From Pseudonocardia sp. C8 (GTDB taxonomy: Bacteria > Actinomycetota > Actinomycetes > Mycobacteriales > Pseudonocardiaceae), in NCBI RefSeq assembly GCF_014267175.1, contig NZ_JACMTR010000002.1, positions 1,849,001 through 1,913,000 of the forward strand: 64,000 bases of DNA, in the 5' to 3' direction. Numbering within the stretch: position 1 is the stretch's first letter; each line of letters opens with the position of its first letter. The position numbers and the translations under genes were made by a program. This document shows, piece by piece, positions 25,963 through 34,626 of the stretch. The notes under the pieces are model-generated. The model did not search any database, was not told where the DNA came from, and saw only the letters and a list, made by a program, of their open reading frames with translations.

Positions 25963-25974
25963 TAGCCTGGACCG
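25963..25974 (+). promoter_or_regulatory. Putative -10 element, leaderless start of the NYN gene
   Basis: TAGCCT at 25963-25968, then six bases, then ATG 25975. It is divergent from the leaderless nuclease gene, with 119 bp between the starts. Confidence 0.5.
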
Positions 25975-27618
25975 ATGGCGAGCGACGACGGAGCAGGAGC
26001 GGGGCCCGCGGGTTCCGGCGCCCCGTCGGGCCCGGTGCCGGATGCGGCGGCCGGCCGGTGCGCCGCAGCGGGAGACGCCGCACAGGTGGCCTGGTCGTCG
26101 CTGCCGTCGCCGTTGCGGACGCGGCTCGCGGAGATCGCGGGCACCGCGCTGAGCGGGATGCCGGCCGCCGACGTCCCCGGCCCGTTGCGCCGGTTCGCCA
26201 AGTTCACGCCCGCCAAACGGGCCCGCCTCGGCGGCCAGGCGCTGGTCACCCGGCTGGAGCAGGACCCGGCGTTCCGGGCGGCCGTCGTCGCGTGGTGGGC
26301 CGAGCACCGGCCGGGTGAGCTGGAGCTGCCCGACGCCGGCGCCGCCGGGGGGACGGCGACCGGTGCGGATCACGGGACTGCCGGATCCGGCGCGGACCGC
26401 GGGACCGCCGCGGAGCACGGGACCGCCAGCGACCACGGCACCGGTGCGGAAGGCGGGACCGGCGCCGACCACGGCACCGCCACCGACCACGGGACCGGTG
26501 CGGGAGCGGCGACCGGTGCGGAGAGCGCACCGGCCCCGGTCACCGCGGCGGCCGGGCGCGACGCACCGCTGCCCGCGCCGGTCGACCGGATCGATGCGGC
26601 CGCCGTCGCGTTGCTGACCGGCGACCCGCTGGCCCCCCGGTGGGTCGCCGAGGTCGAGCGGGCGGCCGACCTGTCCGCCCTGCGCGCCGAGCGGGACGAG
26701 GCCCTCGCGAAGGTCGACAAGGTGACCGCGGAGCTGGAGCGGGTGACCGCGGAGCTGGCCGAGGAACGCGAGCGGGCGCGGTCGCGCGTCGCGGACCGCG
26801 AGTCGGAGTACCAGCAGATGCGCCGCCGGGTCAGCGAGCAGGGCGCGAAGCTACGGGCCGCACTGGACGCCCGCGCCGAGCTGGAGGCCGAGGTGGACCG
26901 CCTCCGGGCCGGCGCCGACGAGCGGCTGGCGGCGGCGCGCGCGCAGTGCGAGTCCGAGCGGGAACGCGCCGACCAGGAACGGCGGCGGGCCGAGTCCGCC
27001 GCCCGGGAGGTCGCCGCGGCCCGGCAGGCCGCGCGCGAGGCCCGGCGCGCCGACGAGGTGCGCCTCGAGCTGCTGATCGACACGGTCGGGGGCGCGATCG
27101 CGGGGCTGCGCCGCGAGCTGGACATCGGTGCCGGCGGGCCGCGCCCGGCCGATCTCGTCGCGGGCGGTGCGGGGGAGGCCGCGGGTGCGCGGGCCGGCGT
27201 CCCGGTCGACGGGCTCGCCGCCCTGGACACGCTGCTCGCGGTGCCCTCCATGCATCTCATCGTCGACGGCTACAACGTCAGCAAGACCGGGTACCCCGAC
27301 CTGCCGCTGGCCGACCAGCGCTCCCGGCTGGTGGGGCAGCTGGGCGCGCTCGGCGCCCGCACCGGGGTGGAGATCACCGTCGTCTTCGACGGTGCGGCGG
27401 TCACCGCCGCCCCGATGCGGGGGACCCGCGGGGTGCGCGTGCTGTTCAGCGAGGCCGGTGTCCTCGCCGACGACGTCCTGCGCGACCTCGTCGCCGCCGA
27501 GCCGGCCGGGCGGCCGCTGCTCGTCGCGACCTCGGACCAGGAGGTCGTCCGCTCGGTGCGGCGACGCGGGGCCCACACGGTGCCGTCCGCGATCCTGCTG
27601 CGCCGCCTCGGCGGCTGA
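25975..27618 (+). CDS. NYN (YacP-like) RNase-domain protein with coiled coil
   Basis: The 547-residue product has three parts. A helical N-terminus spans about residues 38-115. A low-complexity stretch at about 125-185 repeats a GTxxxHGT/GADxGT pattern. A long Glu/Arg coiled coil spans about 225-360, and a C-terminal NYN domain spans about 425-547. The NYN part shows LIVDGYNVSKTGYP, ITVVFDGAAV, SEAGVLADDVLRDLV and VATSDQEVVRSV, with the acidic residues of PIN-like nucleases. Such proteins are linked to RNA processing. A homologue occurs in this neighbourhood of other actinobacteria, as I recall. The repeat stretch probably varies by slippage. Confidence 0.82.
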   Translation: MASDDGAGAGPAGSGAPSGPVPDAAAGRCAAAGDAAQVAWSSLPSPLRTRLAEIAGTALSGMPAADVPGPLRRFAKFTPAKRARLGGQALVTRLEQDPAFRAAVVAWWAEHRPGELELPDAGAAGGTATGADHGTAGSGADRGTAAEHGTASDHGTGAEGGTGADHGTATDHGTGAGAATGAESAPAPVTAAAGRDAPLPAPVDRIDAAAVALLTGDPLAPRWVAEVERAADLSALRAERDEALAKVDKVTAELERVTAELAEERERARSRVADRESEYQQMRRRVSEQGAKLRAALDARAELEAEVDRLRAGADERLAAARAQCESERERADQERRRAESAAREVAAARQAAREARRADEVRLELLIDTVGGAIAGLRRELDIGAGGPRPADLVAGGAGEAAGARAGVPVDGLAALDTLLAVPSMHLIVDGYNVSKTGYPDLPLADQRSRLVGQLGALGARTGVEITVVFDGAAVTAAPMRGTRGVRVLFSEAGVLADDVLRDLVAAEPAGRPLLVATSDQEVVRSVRRRGAHTVPSAILLRRLGG

Positions 27619-27631
27619 ACCCGGCCCCCGG

Positions 27632-27967
27632 TCACCCCGCGGCCCGCCGCCGGGGCGCGCCGGGTGGCACCTCCGGTACCGGCAGCAGCGGTGGGTCCGC
27701 ACGCCGGGCCGGACGCGCGGCCGGCGCGACCAGGCGCAGCTGCGGGACGAGGCCCTGGTCGGCCAGGACCTGCAGCGCCCGCCGCTCGGCCTCGGCGAAC
27801 TCGACCGGCCCGTGGCCCGCACCGCCGGCCGTGCCGGCCGGGCCGGGCGGGTCCACCGGGAGGTAGGGGATCGGGCGGTCGATCTCGGGCACCTCCATGA
27901 GCACGCCGATCACGCAGTCCCCACAGGCGGTCCCGCGGACCTCGCAGCGGTCGCAGTCGACGATCAT
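27632..27967 (-). CDS. Cys-rich small conserved hypothetical protein
   Basis: This 111-residue protein starts MIVDCDRCEVRGTACGDCVIG. Four cysteines are spaced CxxC and CxxC, suggesting a metal site. The middle is Pro/Gly-rich, and a helix EFAEAERRALQVLADQGLVP lies near residues 55-75. GGAGGAGG lies upstream of the ATG on the minus strand, and TACCGT further up could be its -10. Proteins of this type are widespread beside the NYN and Rv2191-type genes in actinobacteria, as I recall, but no function is known to me. Confidence 0.6.
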   Translation of the reverse strand: MIVDCDRCEVRGTACGDCVIGVLMEVPEIDRPIPYLPVDPPGPAGTAGGAGHGPVEFAEAERRALQVLADQGLVPQLRLVAPAARPARRADPPLLPVPEVPPGAPRRRAAG

Positions 27968-28032
27968 CGTGCGCCTCCTCCGTCGAACCTCGTGCGATCA
28001 CCGCGGACGGTAGGGCAGGGGTCCGACAGAAA

Positions 28033-28053
28033 CGGGCGGCGCAGGTCCGCCCG
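28033..28053 (-). terminator. Short GC hairpin downstream of the acyl-CoA synthetase gene
   Basis: CGGGCGG, a 7-base loop and CCGCCCG lie 4 bp beyond the stop of the minus-strand gene at 28057. A terminator role is likely. Confidence 0.5.
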
Positions 28054-28056
28054 GCG

Positions 28057-29604
28057 TCAGGAGACGTTGCGGTCCGCGCCGCCCCAGTGCGCCGCCCTCA
28101 GCTCCCGCTTGAGGATCTTGCCCGCACCGGACATCGGCAGCGCGTCGACGAACTCCACGCTGCGCGGGCACTTGTAGCCGGCGATCAGCTCGCGGCAGTG
28201 GCTGCGCAGCTCGTCGGGCGTGACCGACGCGTCCGGCGCGGTCACCACCACCGCGTGCACGCGCTCGCCCCACTGCTCGTCCGGGACCCCGATCACCGCG
28301 CAGGAGGCCACGGCCGGGTGGCGGGCCAGCGCGTTCTCGACCTCGGCCGAGTACACGTTCTCCCCGCCCGAGACGATCATGTCCTTGATCCGGTCGACGA
28401 CGAACAGGTACCCCTCCTCGTCGAGGTAGCCCCCGTCGCCGGTGTGCATCCACCCACCGCGGAGCGCGGTCGCCGTCTCCTCGGGCCGGTCCCAGTAGCC
28501 CAGCATGACGTGCGGCCCGCGGGCGACGATCTCGCCGACGCTGCGCGGGGGGAGGGGCTCGTCGTACTCGTCGACGACCCGGACCGAGCCGTGCGGGGCG
28601 GCCCGGCCGGCGGCGCGCCGCAGCTCCGGACGCGCGTGGTCGGCCGGGGTGAGGATCGTGCACACCGGGGCCAGCTCGGTCATCCCGTAGAGCTGCGAGA
28701 ACTCGGTGTCCGGCAGCCGTGCCGCCGCGCGTTCGAGGACCGCCTCGCTGATCGGGGAGGCACCGTAGAAGAGGCGCCGCAGGCTCGACAGGTCGTGCTG
28801 CGCCGCCTCGGGGGAGTCGACCAGCATCTGGATCATCGTGGGGACGAGCAGGATGTCGGTCACCTGGTGCTCGGCGATCGCGGCCGCCACGCCGGCCGGG
28901 GTGAACCCGGACACGATCACGTGGGTGCCGCCGAGGAGGTTGCGGGCCACCCAGGCCGCGCCGTCCGCGAGGTGGAACATCGGCGCGGCGTGCAGGAACC
29001 GGCCCCCGGGGACCAGGAAGTGCTCGGTGGCCGCGGTCCCGAGCGCGGAGCTGAGCAGGTTCGCGTGGCTGAGCATGACGCCCTTGGGGCGCCCGGTCGT
29101 GCCGCCGGTGTAGTAGATGGCGGCCAGGTCATCGCCGCCGCGACCGGCGTCCGGGACCGGGTCGTGCTCGGCGATCAGCGTCTCGTAGGACTGCAGGGCC
29201 CCGGGGGCGTCCCCGTCACCGCAGTAGATCACCGTCTCGACGACCGGGGCGTGGTCGAGCACGGCCGGGACGAGATCGACGAACGTGTCGTCGACGACCA
29301 GCACCCGGGTGCCCGAGTCGGTCAGGGAGAACGCGATCTCCTCGACGCTCCACCGGGTGTTCACCGGGACGCCGACCCCGCCCGCCCACGGGACCGCGAG
29401 CTGGAACTCGTGGTAGTCGTCGCGGTTCAGCGCGAGGATCGCGACCCGGTCGCCGGGCCGGACACCGAGCGACCGCAGGGCGCCGGCGAACCGGGCGACC
29501 CGGTCGCGGCACTGGGCCCAGGTGCGGGTCCGGTCACCGAAGACGGTCGCGGCGAGCTGCGGCGTCTGCTGGACCGCCCGCTCGAGGGACTGGGTGAGCT
29601 GCAT
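28057..29604 (-). CDS. Acyl-CoA synthetase (AMP-binding, FadD-like)
   Basis: The 515-residue adenylate-forming enzyme contains YYTGGTTGRPKGVMLSH at about residue 167, YGMTELAPV near 299, GDGGYLDEEGYLFVVDRIKD near 385 and the catalytic lysine in MSGAGKILKRELR near the C-terminus. It activates a carboxylic acid to its CoA thioester; chain type is not evident. It is transcribed separately from the tandem TetR gene and the thiolase operon, but its promoter shares a 20-bp box with that operon. It is therefore probably the first enzyme of the same pathway. Confidence 0.87.
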   Translation of the reverse strand: MQLTQSLERAVQQTPQLAATVFGDRTRTWAQCRDRVARFAGALRSLGVRPGDRVAILALNRDDYHEFQLAVPWAGGVGVPVNTRWSVEEIAFSLTDSGTRVLVVDDTFVDLVPAVLDHAPVVETVIYCGDGDAPGALQSYETLIAEHDPVPDAGRGGDDLAAIYYTGGTTGRPKGVMLSHANLLSSALGTAATEHFLVPGGRFLHAAPMFHLADGAAWVARNLLGGTHVIVSGFTPAGVAAAIAEHQVTDILLVPTMIQMLVDSPEAAQHDLSSLRRLFYGASPISEAVLERAAARLPDTEFSQLYGMTELAPVCTILTPADHARPELRRAAGRAAPHGSVRVVDEYDEPLPPRSVGEIVARGPHVMLGYWDRPEETATALRGGWMHTGDGGYLDEEGYLFVVDRIKDMIVSGGENVYSAEVENALARHPAVASCAVIGVPDEQWGERVHAVVVTAPDASVTPDELRSHCRELIAGYKCPRSVEFVDALPMSGAGKILKRELRAAHWGGADRNVS

Positions 29605-29634
29605 CGAACCACCTTCTCCGTTGAAGTGGATGGA

Positions 29635-29687
29635 AGCTTATTGCCGTTCACTTACTGCGAGCAAGTGCTGGTCAGGAGTGCTTGTTC
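29635..29687 (-). promoter_or_regulatory. Regulatory region of the acyl-CoA synthetase gene: shared GTTCAC box and imperfect palindrome
   Basis: AGCTTATTGCCGTTCACTTA at 29635-29654 matches AGCTAATCACAGTTCACATA (34672-34691) at 15 of 20 positions. Next to it, 29659-29687 is an imperfect palindrome with arms GAGCAAGTGCT and AGTGCTTGTTC around GGTCAGG. The region is less GC-rich than its surroundings. Confidence 0.5.
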
Positions 29688-29709
29688 CTCCGTTGGGAAA
29701 TCTGGCGGT

Positions 29710-30870
29710 TCACCGACCGCGGAGCGTGGCGTGGCCGAGGGTCGCGATCTCGGACGCGAGGCCGGGCCGGCGGTGCAGGGGCCGGACCCGGGCCAGGCCG
29801 TTGACGACGGCCAGTGCCGCGTGGACCAGGACCCGGCATTCGGTCGCGTCGAGGTCCGGCCGGACGATGCCGAGCAGCGCGACCCACTCGGCGACGTACT
29901 CGAGCTGGTGGGTCCGGAACACGGCCCGTCGTTCCTCGGGCAGGTGGATGAGCTCCGAGTGCAGGACGCCGACGAGCCGGGGATCGGTGTGGGCGAACGC
30001 GGTGTAGTCCTCGACCAGGGCGCGCAGCGCCGAGGCCTCGTCGTCGGCCCGGGCGAGGACGTGGTGCAGGCCGAGCCAGAGACGTTCCTCCCCGCGCCGC
30101 AGGGCGGCGTCGAGCAGGTCGACCTTGGTCGGGAAGTGGTTGTACACGCTCGGCCCGGCGATCCCGGTGGCGGCGCCGATGTCGGTGAGCCCCACCGAGG
30201 GGTAGCCCCGCTCGGCGAACAGGCGCAGCGCCGCGGCCAGGAGCGCCTCGCGCCGGGAGGCCGGGGCGAGCCCGCGCCCGGCACGGCGCGGAACGGGTGC
30301 CGGCCGCGGCGGGTCCGGCAGCGACACGGCGAGGCAGGCGTGCGCGGCCTCGCCGAGCAGCCGCCGGAACCGCTCCTGGTCGAGGGCCACCCGGTGGTGG
30401 GACGGGCTGTTGGTCACCGACAGGGCCGCCCAGGCGCGGAGGTTCGCGGCGTCCGGGGCGGGCACCGCCGCCTCGACGGCCTCGGCGAGCCTGCGCAGCC
30501 GCCGCCAGATCGCGATCCGCTCGGCCGGCAGCAGGTGCCCCGCCTCCCGCTCCCAGAGCAGCCCGAACCCGCGGCGTTCCAGGCCGACCCGGGCCAGGCC
30601 GTCCACCACGTCGGCGCCGGTCAGGCCGACCGTCCGCTCGGCTGCGGTCAGGTCCTCGTCGAGCGCGGCCAGGAGCAGGTCGTGCTTGCTCCGGAAGTGC
30701 CGGTAGAGGGCGCTGGCCCCGATGTCGACGGCCGCCGCGAGCTCGGCCATGCCCACCTGGTGGTAGCCACGGGACCAGAACTGGTCCCGGGCCGCGGTGA
30801 GGATCTGCTGCTTGCGGTCGCGCGGCCTGCGGCGCGGGGCCGCGGTCCGCGGCGGGGTGTCGGTGCTCAT
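29710..30870 (-). CDS. Tandem TetR regulator with two DNA-binding domains
   Basis: The 386-residue protein carries two complete TetR helix-turn-helix units. The first, about residues 18-65, contains GYHQVGMAELAAAVDIGASAL and YRHFRSKHDLL. The second, about 210-258, contains GYPSVGLTDIGAATGIAGPSV and YNHFPTKVDLL. Each is followed by a helical ligand domain. This doubled form is about twice the usual TetR length. The gene is the last of a minus-strand series beginning with the thiolase. Two nearby promoters share a box, so it probably represses both in response to an acyl-CoA. Confidence 0.83.
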   Translation of the reverse strand: MSTDTPPRTAAPRRRPRDRKQQILTAARDQFWSRGYHQVGMAELAAAVDIGASALYRHFRSKHDLLLAALDEDLTAAERTVGLTGADVVDGLARVGLERRGFGLLWEREAGHLLPAERIAIWRRLRRLAEAVEAAVPAPDAANLRAWAALSVTNSPSHHRVALDQERFRRLLGEAAHACLAVSLPDPPRPAPVPRRAGRGLAPASRREALLAAALRLFAERGYPSVGLTDIGAATGIAGPSVYNHFPTKVDLLDAALRRGEERLWLGLHHVLARADDEASALRALVEDYTAFAHTDPRLVGVLHSELIHLPEERRAVFRTHQLEYVAEWVALLGIVRPDLDATECRVLVHAALAVVNGLARVRPLHRRPGLASEIATLGHATLRGR

Positions 30871-30886
30871 CAGCTCCCCACTGCTG

Positions 30887-31717
30887 TCACGGCGTCCGGG
30901 ACAGCGTATCGACGGGCCGGAACCGGGGATCCCGGCGCTCGAGGAACGCCGACACCCCTTCCGGGCAGTCCGGCCCCGCCGCCAGCTCGACGAGCGTGCG
31001 GCTCTCCGCGGCGGAGGCGGCCTCCGGGGTGTCCGGTGCGGCGGCGAGCAGGCCGCGGGTGGCGGCCACGGCCGCCGGCGAGCACCGCAGCGCCACCTCG
31101 CGGGCCCAGGCACGGGCCTCCTCGAGCACCCGGTCCGCCGGAAGCAGCCGGGACACGAGACCGGCGGCGAGGGCCTCGTCGGCGTCGATCCGCCGGCCGG
31201 ACAGCAACCAGTCCGCGGCCCGGCCGGGACCGACCAGCCGGGGCAGGTGGTAGGTCGATGCGCCCTCCGGGCACACGCCGAGCCGGGTGAACGGGAACGA
31301 GAACCGGGCTCCGGCGGCGGCGTATCGGACATCGGCCGCGAGGGAGATCGTGGCCCCGCCCCCGGCGGCGTCCCCGTTGACCGCCGCGATCACCGGGACC
31401 CGGAGCCGGCGGATCGCCGTCACGATCCGGGCTGCGGGCTCGCGGTAGCCGGGCCGGTCGGCGCCGTCGTCCTCGAGCAGCCGGCGCAGTGATTCCGGGC
31501 CGTCGAGCAGGTCGGCGCCGGCGCAGAACGTGCGGCCTGCCCCGGTCAGGACCATGGCGCGGACCCGGCGGTCGGCACCGACGTCGTCGAGGGCACCCAC
31601 GATCGCCTCGGCGAAGGCGGCGGTCAGCGCGTTGCGCGGGGGCCGGTCCAGCATGACAGTCGCGACGCCCGCGTCGACCTCGACGCGGGCCGTACCGGGC
31701 TCAGCCAGTGAACCCAC
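30887..31717 (-). CDS. Enoyl-CoA hydratase/isomerase family protein
   Basis: The 276-residue crotonase-fold protein has GAGRTFCAGADLLD near residue 58 and the oxyanion-hole segment AAVNGDAAGGGATISLAADVR near 105. Of the two catalytic Glu residues of true hydratases, only the one in GVCPEGAST near residue 140 is evident; the other place in GGGATI lacks Glu. It could therefore be an isomerase or a specialised member. The start is uncertain: GTG 31717 or GTG 31720, both overlapping the SDR gene. It belongs to the thiolase-MaoC-MaoC-SDR operon. Confidence 0.8.
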   Translation of the reverse strand: MGSLAEPGTARVEVDAGVATVMLDRPPRNALTAAFAEAIVGALDDVGADRRVRAMVLTGAGRTFCAGADLLDGPESLRRLLEDDGADRPGYREPAARIVTAIRRLRVPVIAAVNGDAAGGGATISLAADVRYAAAGARFSFPFTRLGVCPEGASTYHLPRLVGPGRAADWLLSGRRIDADEALAAGLVSRLLPADRVLEEARAWAREVALRCSPAAVAATRGLLAAAPDTPEAASAAESRTLVELAAGPDCPEGVSAFLERRDPRFRPVDTLSRTP

Positions 31718-32534
31718 CACCGCAGACCAGCACCTGCCCGGAGACGTAGTCGCTCTCCGGCTGGCAGAACAGGTAGACCGCACCGGCGGCCTCGGCCGGT
31801 GTCCCGGCCCGGCCGAGCGGGATGCCGTGCTCGAGCCGGGCGAGCAGGTCCGGGTTCACGCCGACCTTGATCTGGCGGCCGTCGACGTCGATGTGCGCGT
31901 CGCCGCCGGCGGCGGCCTCCGTGAGCCGGGTCCGGATCAAGCCGAACGCGACGCAGTTGACGGTGACGTCGTAGCGGCCCCACTCCTTGGCCAGCGTCCT
32001 GGTCATGCCGGTGACCCCGGCCTTGGCCGAGCTGTAGTTGATCTGGCCCGCGTTGCCGGCCGTCCCGGCGACCGACGAGATGTTGACGACCTTGCGGGTG
32101 ATGCGCGGGCCACCGGCCGCCCGCTCGGCCCTGACCGCAGCGGAGATCACCGGCTGGGCGGCGCGGAGGATCCGGAACGGCGCCTTGAGGTGGACGTCGA
32201 GGATGTCGTCCCACTGCTGGTCGGTCATCTTCTGCACGACGGTGTCCCAGGTGTAGCCGGCGTTGTTCACGATGATGTGCAGGCCGCCGTAGGTGTCGGT
32301 GGCGGTGTCGACGAACCGCTGCGCGAAGCCGGGGTCGGTGACGCTCCCGGCGCACGCGGTGGCCCGCCCGCCCGCGGCCGTGATCTCGTCCACCGTCTGC
32401 GCGGCCACGTCGGCGTCCAGGTCGTTGACCACGACGGCCGCACCGGCCCCGGCGAGCTTGCGTGCGATCTCGCGGCCGATGCCACGCCCGGAGCCGGTGA
32501 CGAGGGCGACGCGGTCGGTGAGGGGCGCGGTCAT
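31701..32534 (-). CDS. Short-chain dehydrogenase/reductase (3-hydroxyacyl-CoA dehydrogenase-like)
   Basis: The 277-residue SDR has the nucleotide-binding TGSGRGIG at residues 14-21, NNAG near 92 and the catalytic YSSAK near 169, preceded by the serine in NISSVAG. An insertion around residues 205-230 is longer than in classical FabG. In an operon with MaoC-type hydratases and a thiolase it probably oxidises a 3-hydroxyacyl-CoA. Its ATG overlaps the MaoC stop (ATGA), so translation is coupled. Confidence 0.87.
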   Translation of the reverse strand: MTAPLTDRVALVTGSGRGIGREIARKLAGAGAAVVVNDLDADVAAQTVDEITAAGGRATACAGSVTDPGFAQRFVDTATDTYGGLHIIVNNAGYTWDTVVQKMTDQQWDDILDVHLKAPFRILRAAQPVISAAVRAERAAGGPRITRKVVNISSVAGTAGNAGQINYSSAKAGVTGMTRTLAKEWGRYDVTVNCVAFGLIRTRLTEAAAGGDAHIDVDGRQIKVGVNPDLLARLEHGIPLGRAGTPAEAAGAVYLFCQPESDYVSGQVLVCGGGFTG

Positions 32535-32968
32535 GGGGTCTCCGTTCCGGGGGTGTCGAGGGCGACGACGGCGTCGCCGGTGAGCGTGGTGGTGCCGTCG
32601 GCGAGGGTGACGGTGAGGGCGAGCGTGGCGCGCCGCTCGCCGTCGACGGCGTCGACGGCGGTGACCCGGCCGTGGCAGGTCGGCCGGGCGTGCACCGGGG
32701 TGATCGCCGCGAACCGCACACCGAAGGAGCGGACCGCGCGCTGGTCGACCCATCCGGTGAGCAGCCGCCCGAGGTAGGCCATCGACAGCATGCCGTGGGC
32801 GAACACGTCGTCCAGCCCGGCCGAGCGGGCCACGTCGAGGTCGAGATGGATCGGGTTGAGGTCCCCGGAGGCAGGGCCGAACAGGGCCAGCGTGGTCCGG
32901 GTGATCGGGGGCAGCTCCAGCGGCGGGAGCTCGGTGCCCACCTCCACCCGGCCGGGCACGGCGGTCAC
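32531..32968 (-). CDS. MaoC-family hydratase (R-hydratase-like subunit)
   Basis: This 145-residue single-hotdog protein contains the hydratase-2 motif FGPASGDLNPIHLD at about residues 30-43, holding the catalytic Asp and His, and GMLSMAYLGRLL on the following helix. It overlaps both neighbours by four bases. Paired MaoC genes of this size often form heteromeric enoyl-CoA hydratases in actinobacterial steroid and branched acyl-CoA degradation. The partner is probably the adjacent gene at 32965. Confidence 0.83.
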   Translation of the reverse strand: MTAVPGRVEVGTELPPLELPPITRTTLALFGPASGDLNPIHLDLDVARSAGLDDVFAHGMLSMAYLGRLLTGWVDQRAVRSFGVRFAAITPVHARPTCHGRVTAVDAVDGERRATLALTVTLADGTTTLTGDAVVALDTPGTETP

Positions 32969-33426
32969 GATCCGACCTCCCGCACCACGATCGTCTCCTC
33001 GAGGTCGGCCACCGCCGACCCGTCCACCCGGGTCACGACCGTCTGCCGGACGAGGAACCGCAACGTGCCGCCCTTCTTCTCGTAGGTGTCGACGATCTGC
33101 GGGGTGAGCCGCAGGGAGTCCCCGGCGTGGGCCACCGAGTGGTAGGTGAACCGCTGCGAGCCGTGCAGCACACCGCGCAGGTCGACGCCGAGCGCGGTGA
33201 GCCAGGTGAAGTCGTCGCCACCGCGGCCGAGCCCGGCGCCGAACAGGAACGTCGGCGGTACCGGCAGGTCCGGATGACCGGCCGCGCGCGCCGCGTCGAC
33301 GTCGACGTAGACGGGGTCGGTCTCGCCGATGGCGTGGGAGAACGCCCGCAGCCGGCCGCGTTCGACGTCGACCTCGACCGTCGGCTGGACGGTCCCGACG
33401 ACCGAGTCGTCGATCCGCGCGCTCAT
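32965..33426 (-). CDS. MaoC-like N-terminal hotdog domain protein (partner hydratase subunit)
   Basis: The 153-residue protein resembles the FAS1-type dehydratase N-terminal hotdog (MaoC_dehydratas_N). It contains FSHAIGETDPVYVDVDAARAAG at about residues 29-50 and GSQRFTYHSVAHAGD near 89-103. The catalytic Asp/His pair is incomplete, as in structural partner subunits. Four-base overlaps on both sides place it tightly in the operon. Its likely role is to pair with the catalytic MaoC protein encoded just downstream. Confidence 0.8.
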   Translation of the reverse strand: MSARIDDSVVGTVQPTVEVDVERGRLRAFSHAIGETDPVYVDVDAARAAGHPDLPVPPTFLFGAGLGRGGDDFTWLTALGVDLRGVLHGSQRFTYHSVAHAGDSLRLTPQIVDTYEKKGGTLRFLVRQTVVTRVDGSAVADLEETIVVREVGS

Positions 33427-34613
33427 GCCGCCACCCGCTCGTAGAGCGTGACCACGCAGGCCCCGCCGAGGCCGAGATTGTGCTGCAGGGCCAGGCGCGC
33501 GCCGTCCACCTGCCGCGGGCCGGCGGTCCCGCGCAGCTGCCAGACCAGCTCGGCGCACTGGGCGAGCCCGGTGGCGCCGAGCGGATGCCCCTTGGACAGC
33601 AGCCCGCCGGACGGGTTGGTCACGACCCGGCCGCCGTAGGTGTTGTCCCCGTCCCGCACGAACTTCTCCGCGGATCCCTCCGGCGTCAGGCCGAGGCCCT
33701 CGTAGGTGATCAGCTCGTTGGTCGCGAAGCAGTCGTGCAGCTCCACGACCGGCACGTCCTCCGGGGACACCCCGGCGGCCTCGTAGACCTGGGTCGCCGC
33801 GGCGGCGGTGAGGTCGTACCCGACGATGCGGCGCATGTCGCCGGCCTCGAACGTGCTCGGGGTGTCCGTGGTCATCGACTGGGCGCGGACCACGACCGAG
33901 GCGTCGATGCCGTGCCGGCGGGCGAACTCGGCGCTGCACACCACGGCGGCCGCCGCACCGCAGGTGGGCGGGCAGCACATCAGGCGGGTCAGCGGGCCGT
34001 AGACGGCCGGCGAGGCGAGCACCTCGTCCTCGGACACCGGGGTGCGGAAGACCGCGTACGGGTTGTTCGCCGCGTGCCGGCGCGCCTTGACCGAGATCTT
34101 GGCGAACGTGGCCTGCTCGGTGCCGTAGCGCTCCATGTGTTCGCGGCCGGCGCCGCCGAAGTACTGCGCGGCGAACGGGGCCTTCTCGTCGCGTTCCTGC
34201 AGGGGCCGGGCGGCCTCGTCGAAGCTCGCGAACGGTGACCGGCGATCGGTGTAGGCCATCGACAGGGCACCGTCGACCATCTGCTCGAAGCCCAGCGCGA
34301 GCGCGCACTCCACCGCGCCGGAGGCGACGGCCTGCCGGGCGAGGAACAGCGCCGACGAGCCCGTCGAGCAGTTGTTGTTGACGTTGACGACCGGGACGCC
34401 GGTCAGCCCGACCGGGTACAGCGCAGCCTGTCCCGACGTCGAGTCCCCGTAGACGTAGCCGACGTACGCCTGCTGGACGAGGTCGTAGTCCACCCCGGCG
34501 TCCTGCAGGGCCGCGCGGGCGGCCTGCGCTCCCATCGTCTCGTAGCCCTGCGTCTCGCGCGGCTTGGTGAACGGCACCATCCCGACCCCCGCGATGTGCG
34601 CACTTCGACTCAT
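33423..34613 (-). CDS. Thiolase-family protein (SCP-x/lipid-transfer type)
   Basis: This 396-residue thiolase-fold protein has the active-site cysteine in VNNNCSTGSSALF near residue 82. The His motif is in ELHDCFATNE near 290, and the C-terminal GLGGACVVTLYE includes the second cysteine. It starts SRSAHIAGVGMVPF, typical of actinobacterial SCP-x-type thiolases, sometimes annotated as lipid-transfer proteins. Members cleave bulky or branched beta-ketoacyl-CoA. As first gene of the minus-strand operon it follows a regulated promoter region. GGGAGG lies upstream of its ATG. Confidence 0.87.
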   Translation of the reverse strand: MSRSAHIAGVGMVPFTKPRETQGYETMGAQAARAALQDAGVDYDLVQQAYVGYVYGDSTSGQAALYPVGLTGVPVVNVNNNCSTGSSALFLARQAVASGAVECALALGFEQMVDGALSMAYTDRRSPFASFDEAARPLQERDEKAPFAAQYFGGAGREHMERYGTEQATFAKISVKARRHAANNPYAVFRTPVSEDEVLASPAVYGPLTRLMCCPPTCGAAAAVVCSAEFARRHGIDASVVVRAQSMTTDTPSTFEAGDMRRIVGYDLTAAAATQVYEAAGVSPEDVPVVELHDCFATNELITYEGLGLTPEGSAEKFVRDGDNTYGGRVVTNPSGGLLSKGHPLGATGLAQCAELVWQLRGTAGPRQVDGARLALQHNLGLGGACVVTLYERVAA

Positions 34614-34626
34614 GAACGTTCCTCCC

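Noticed and set aside
23412..26249. A 945-codon open frame on the minus strand across qcrB, the foldback element and the nuclease gene
   Set aside because: It is a shadow frame produced by high GC; qcrB and the exonuclease/GIY-YIG gene are clear in other frames.
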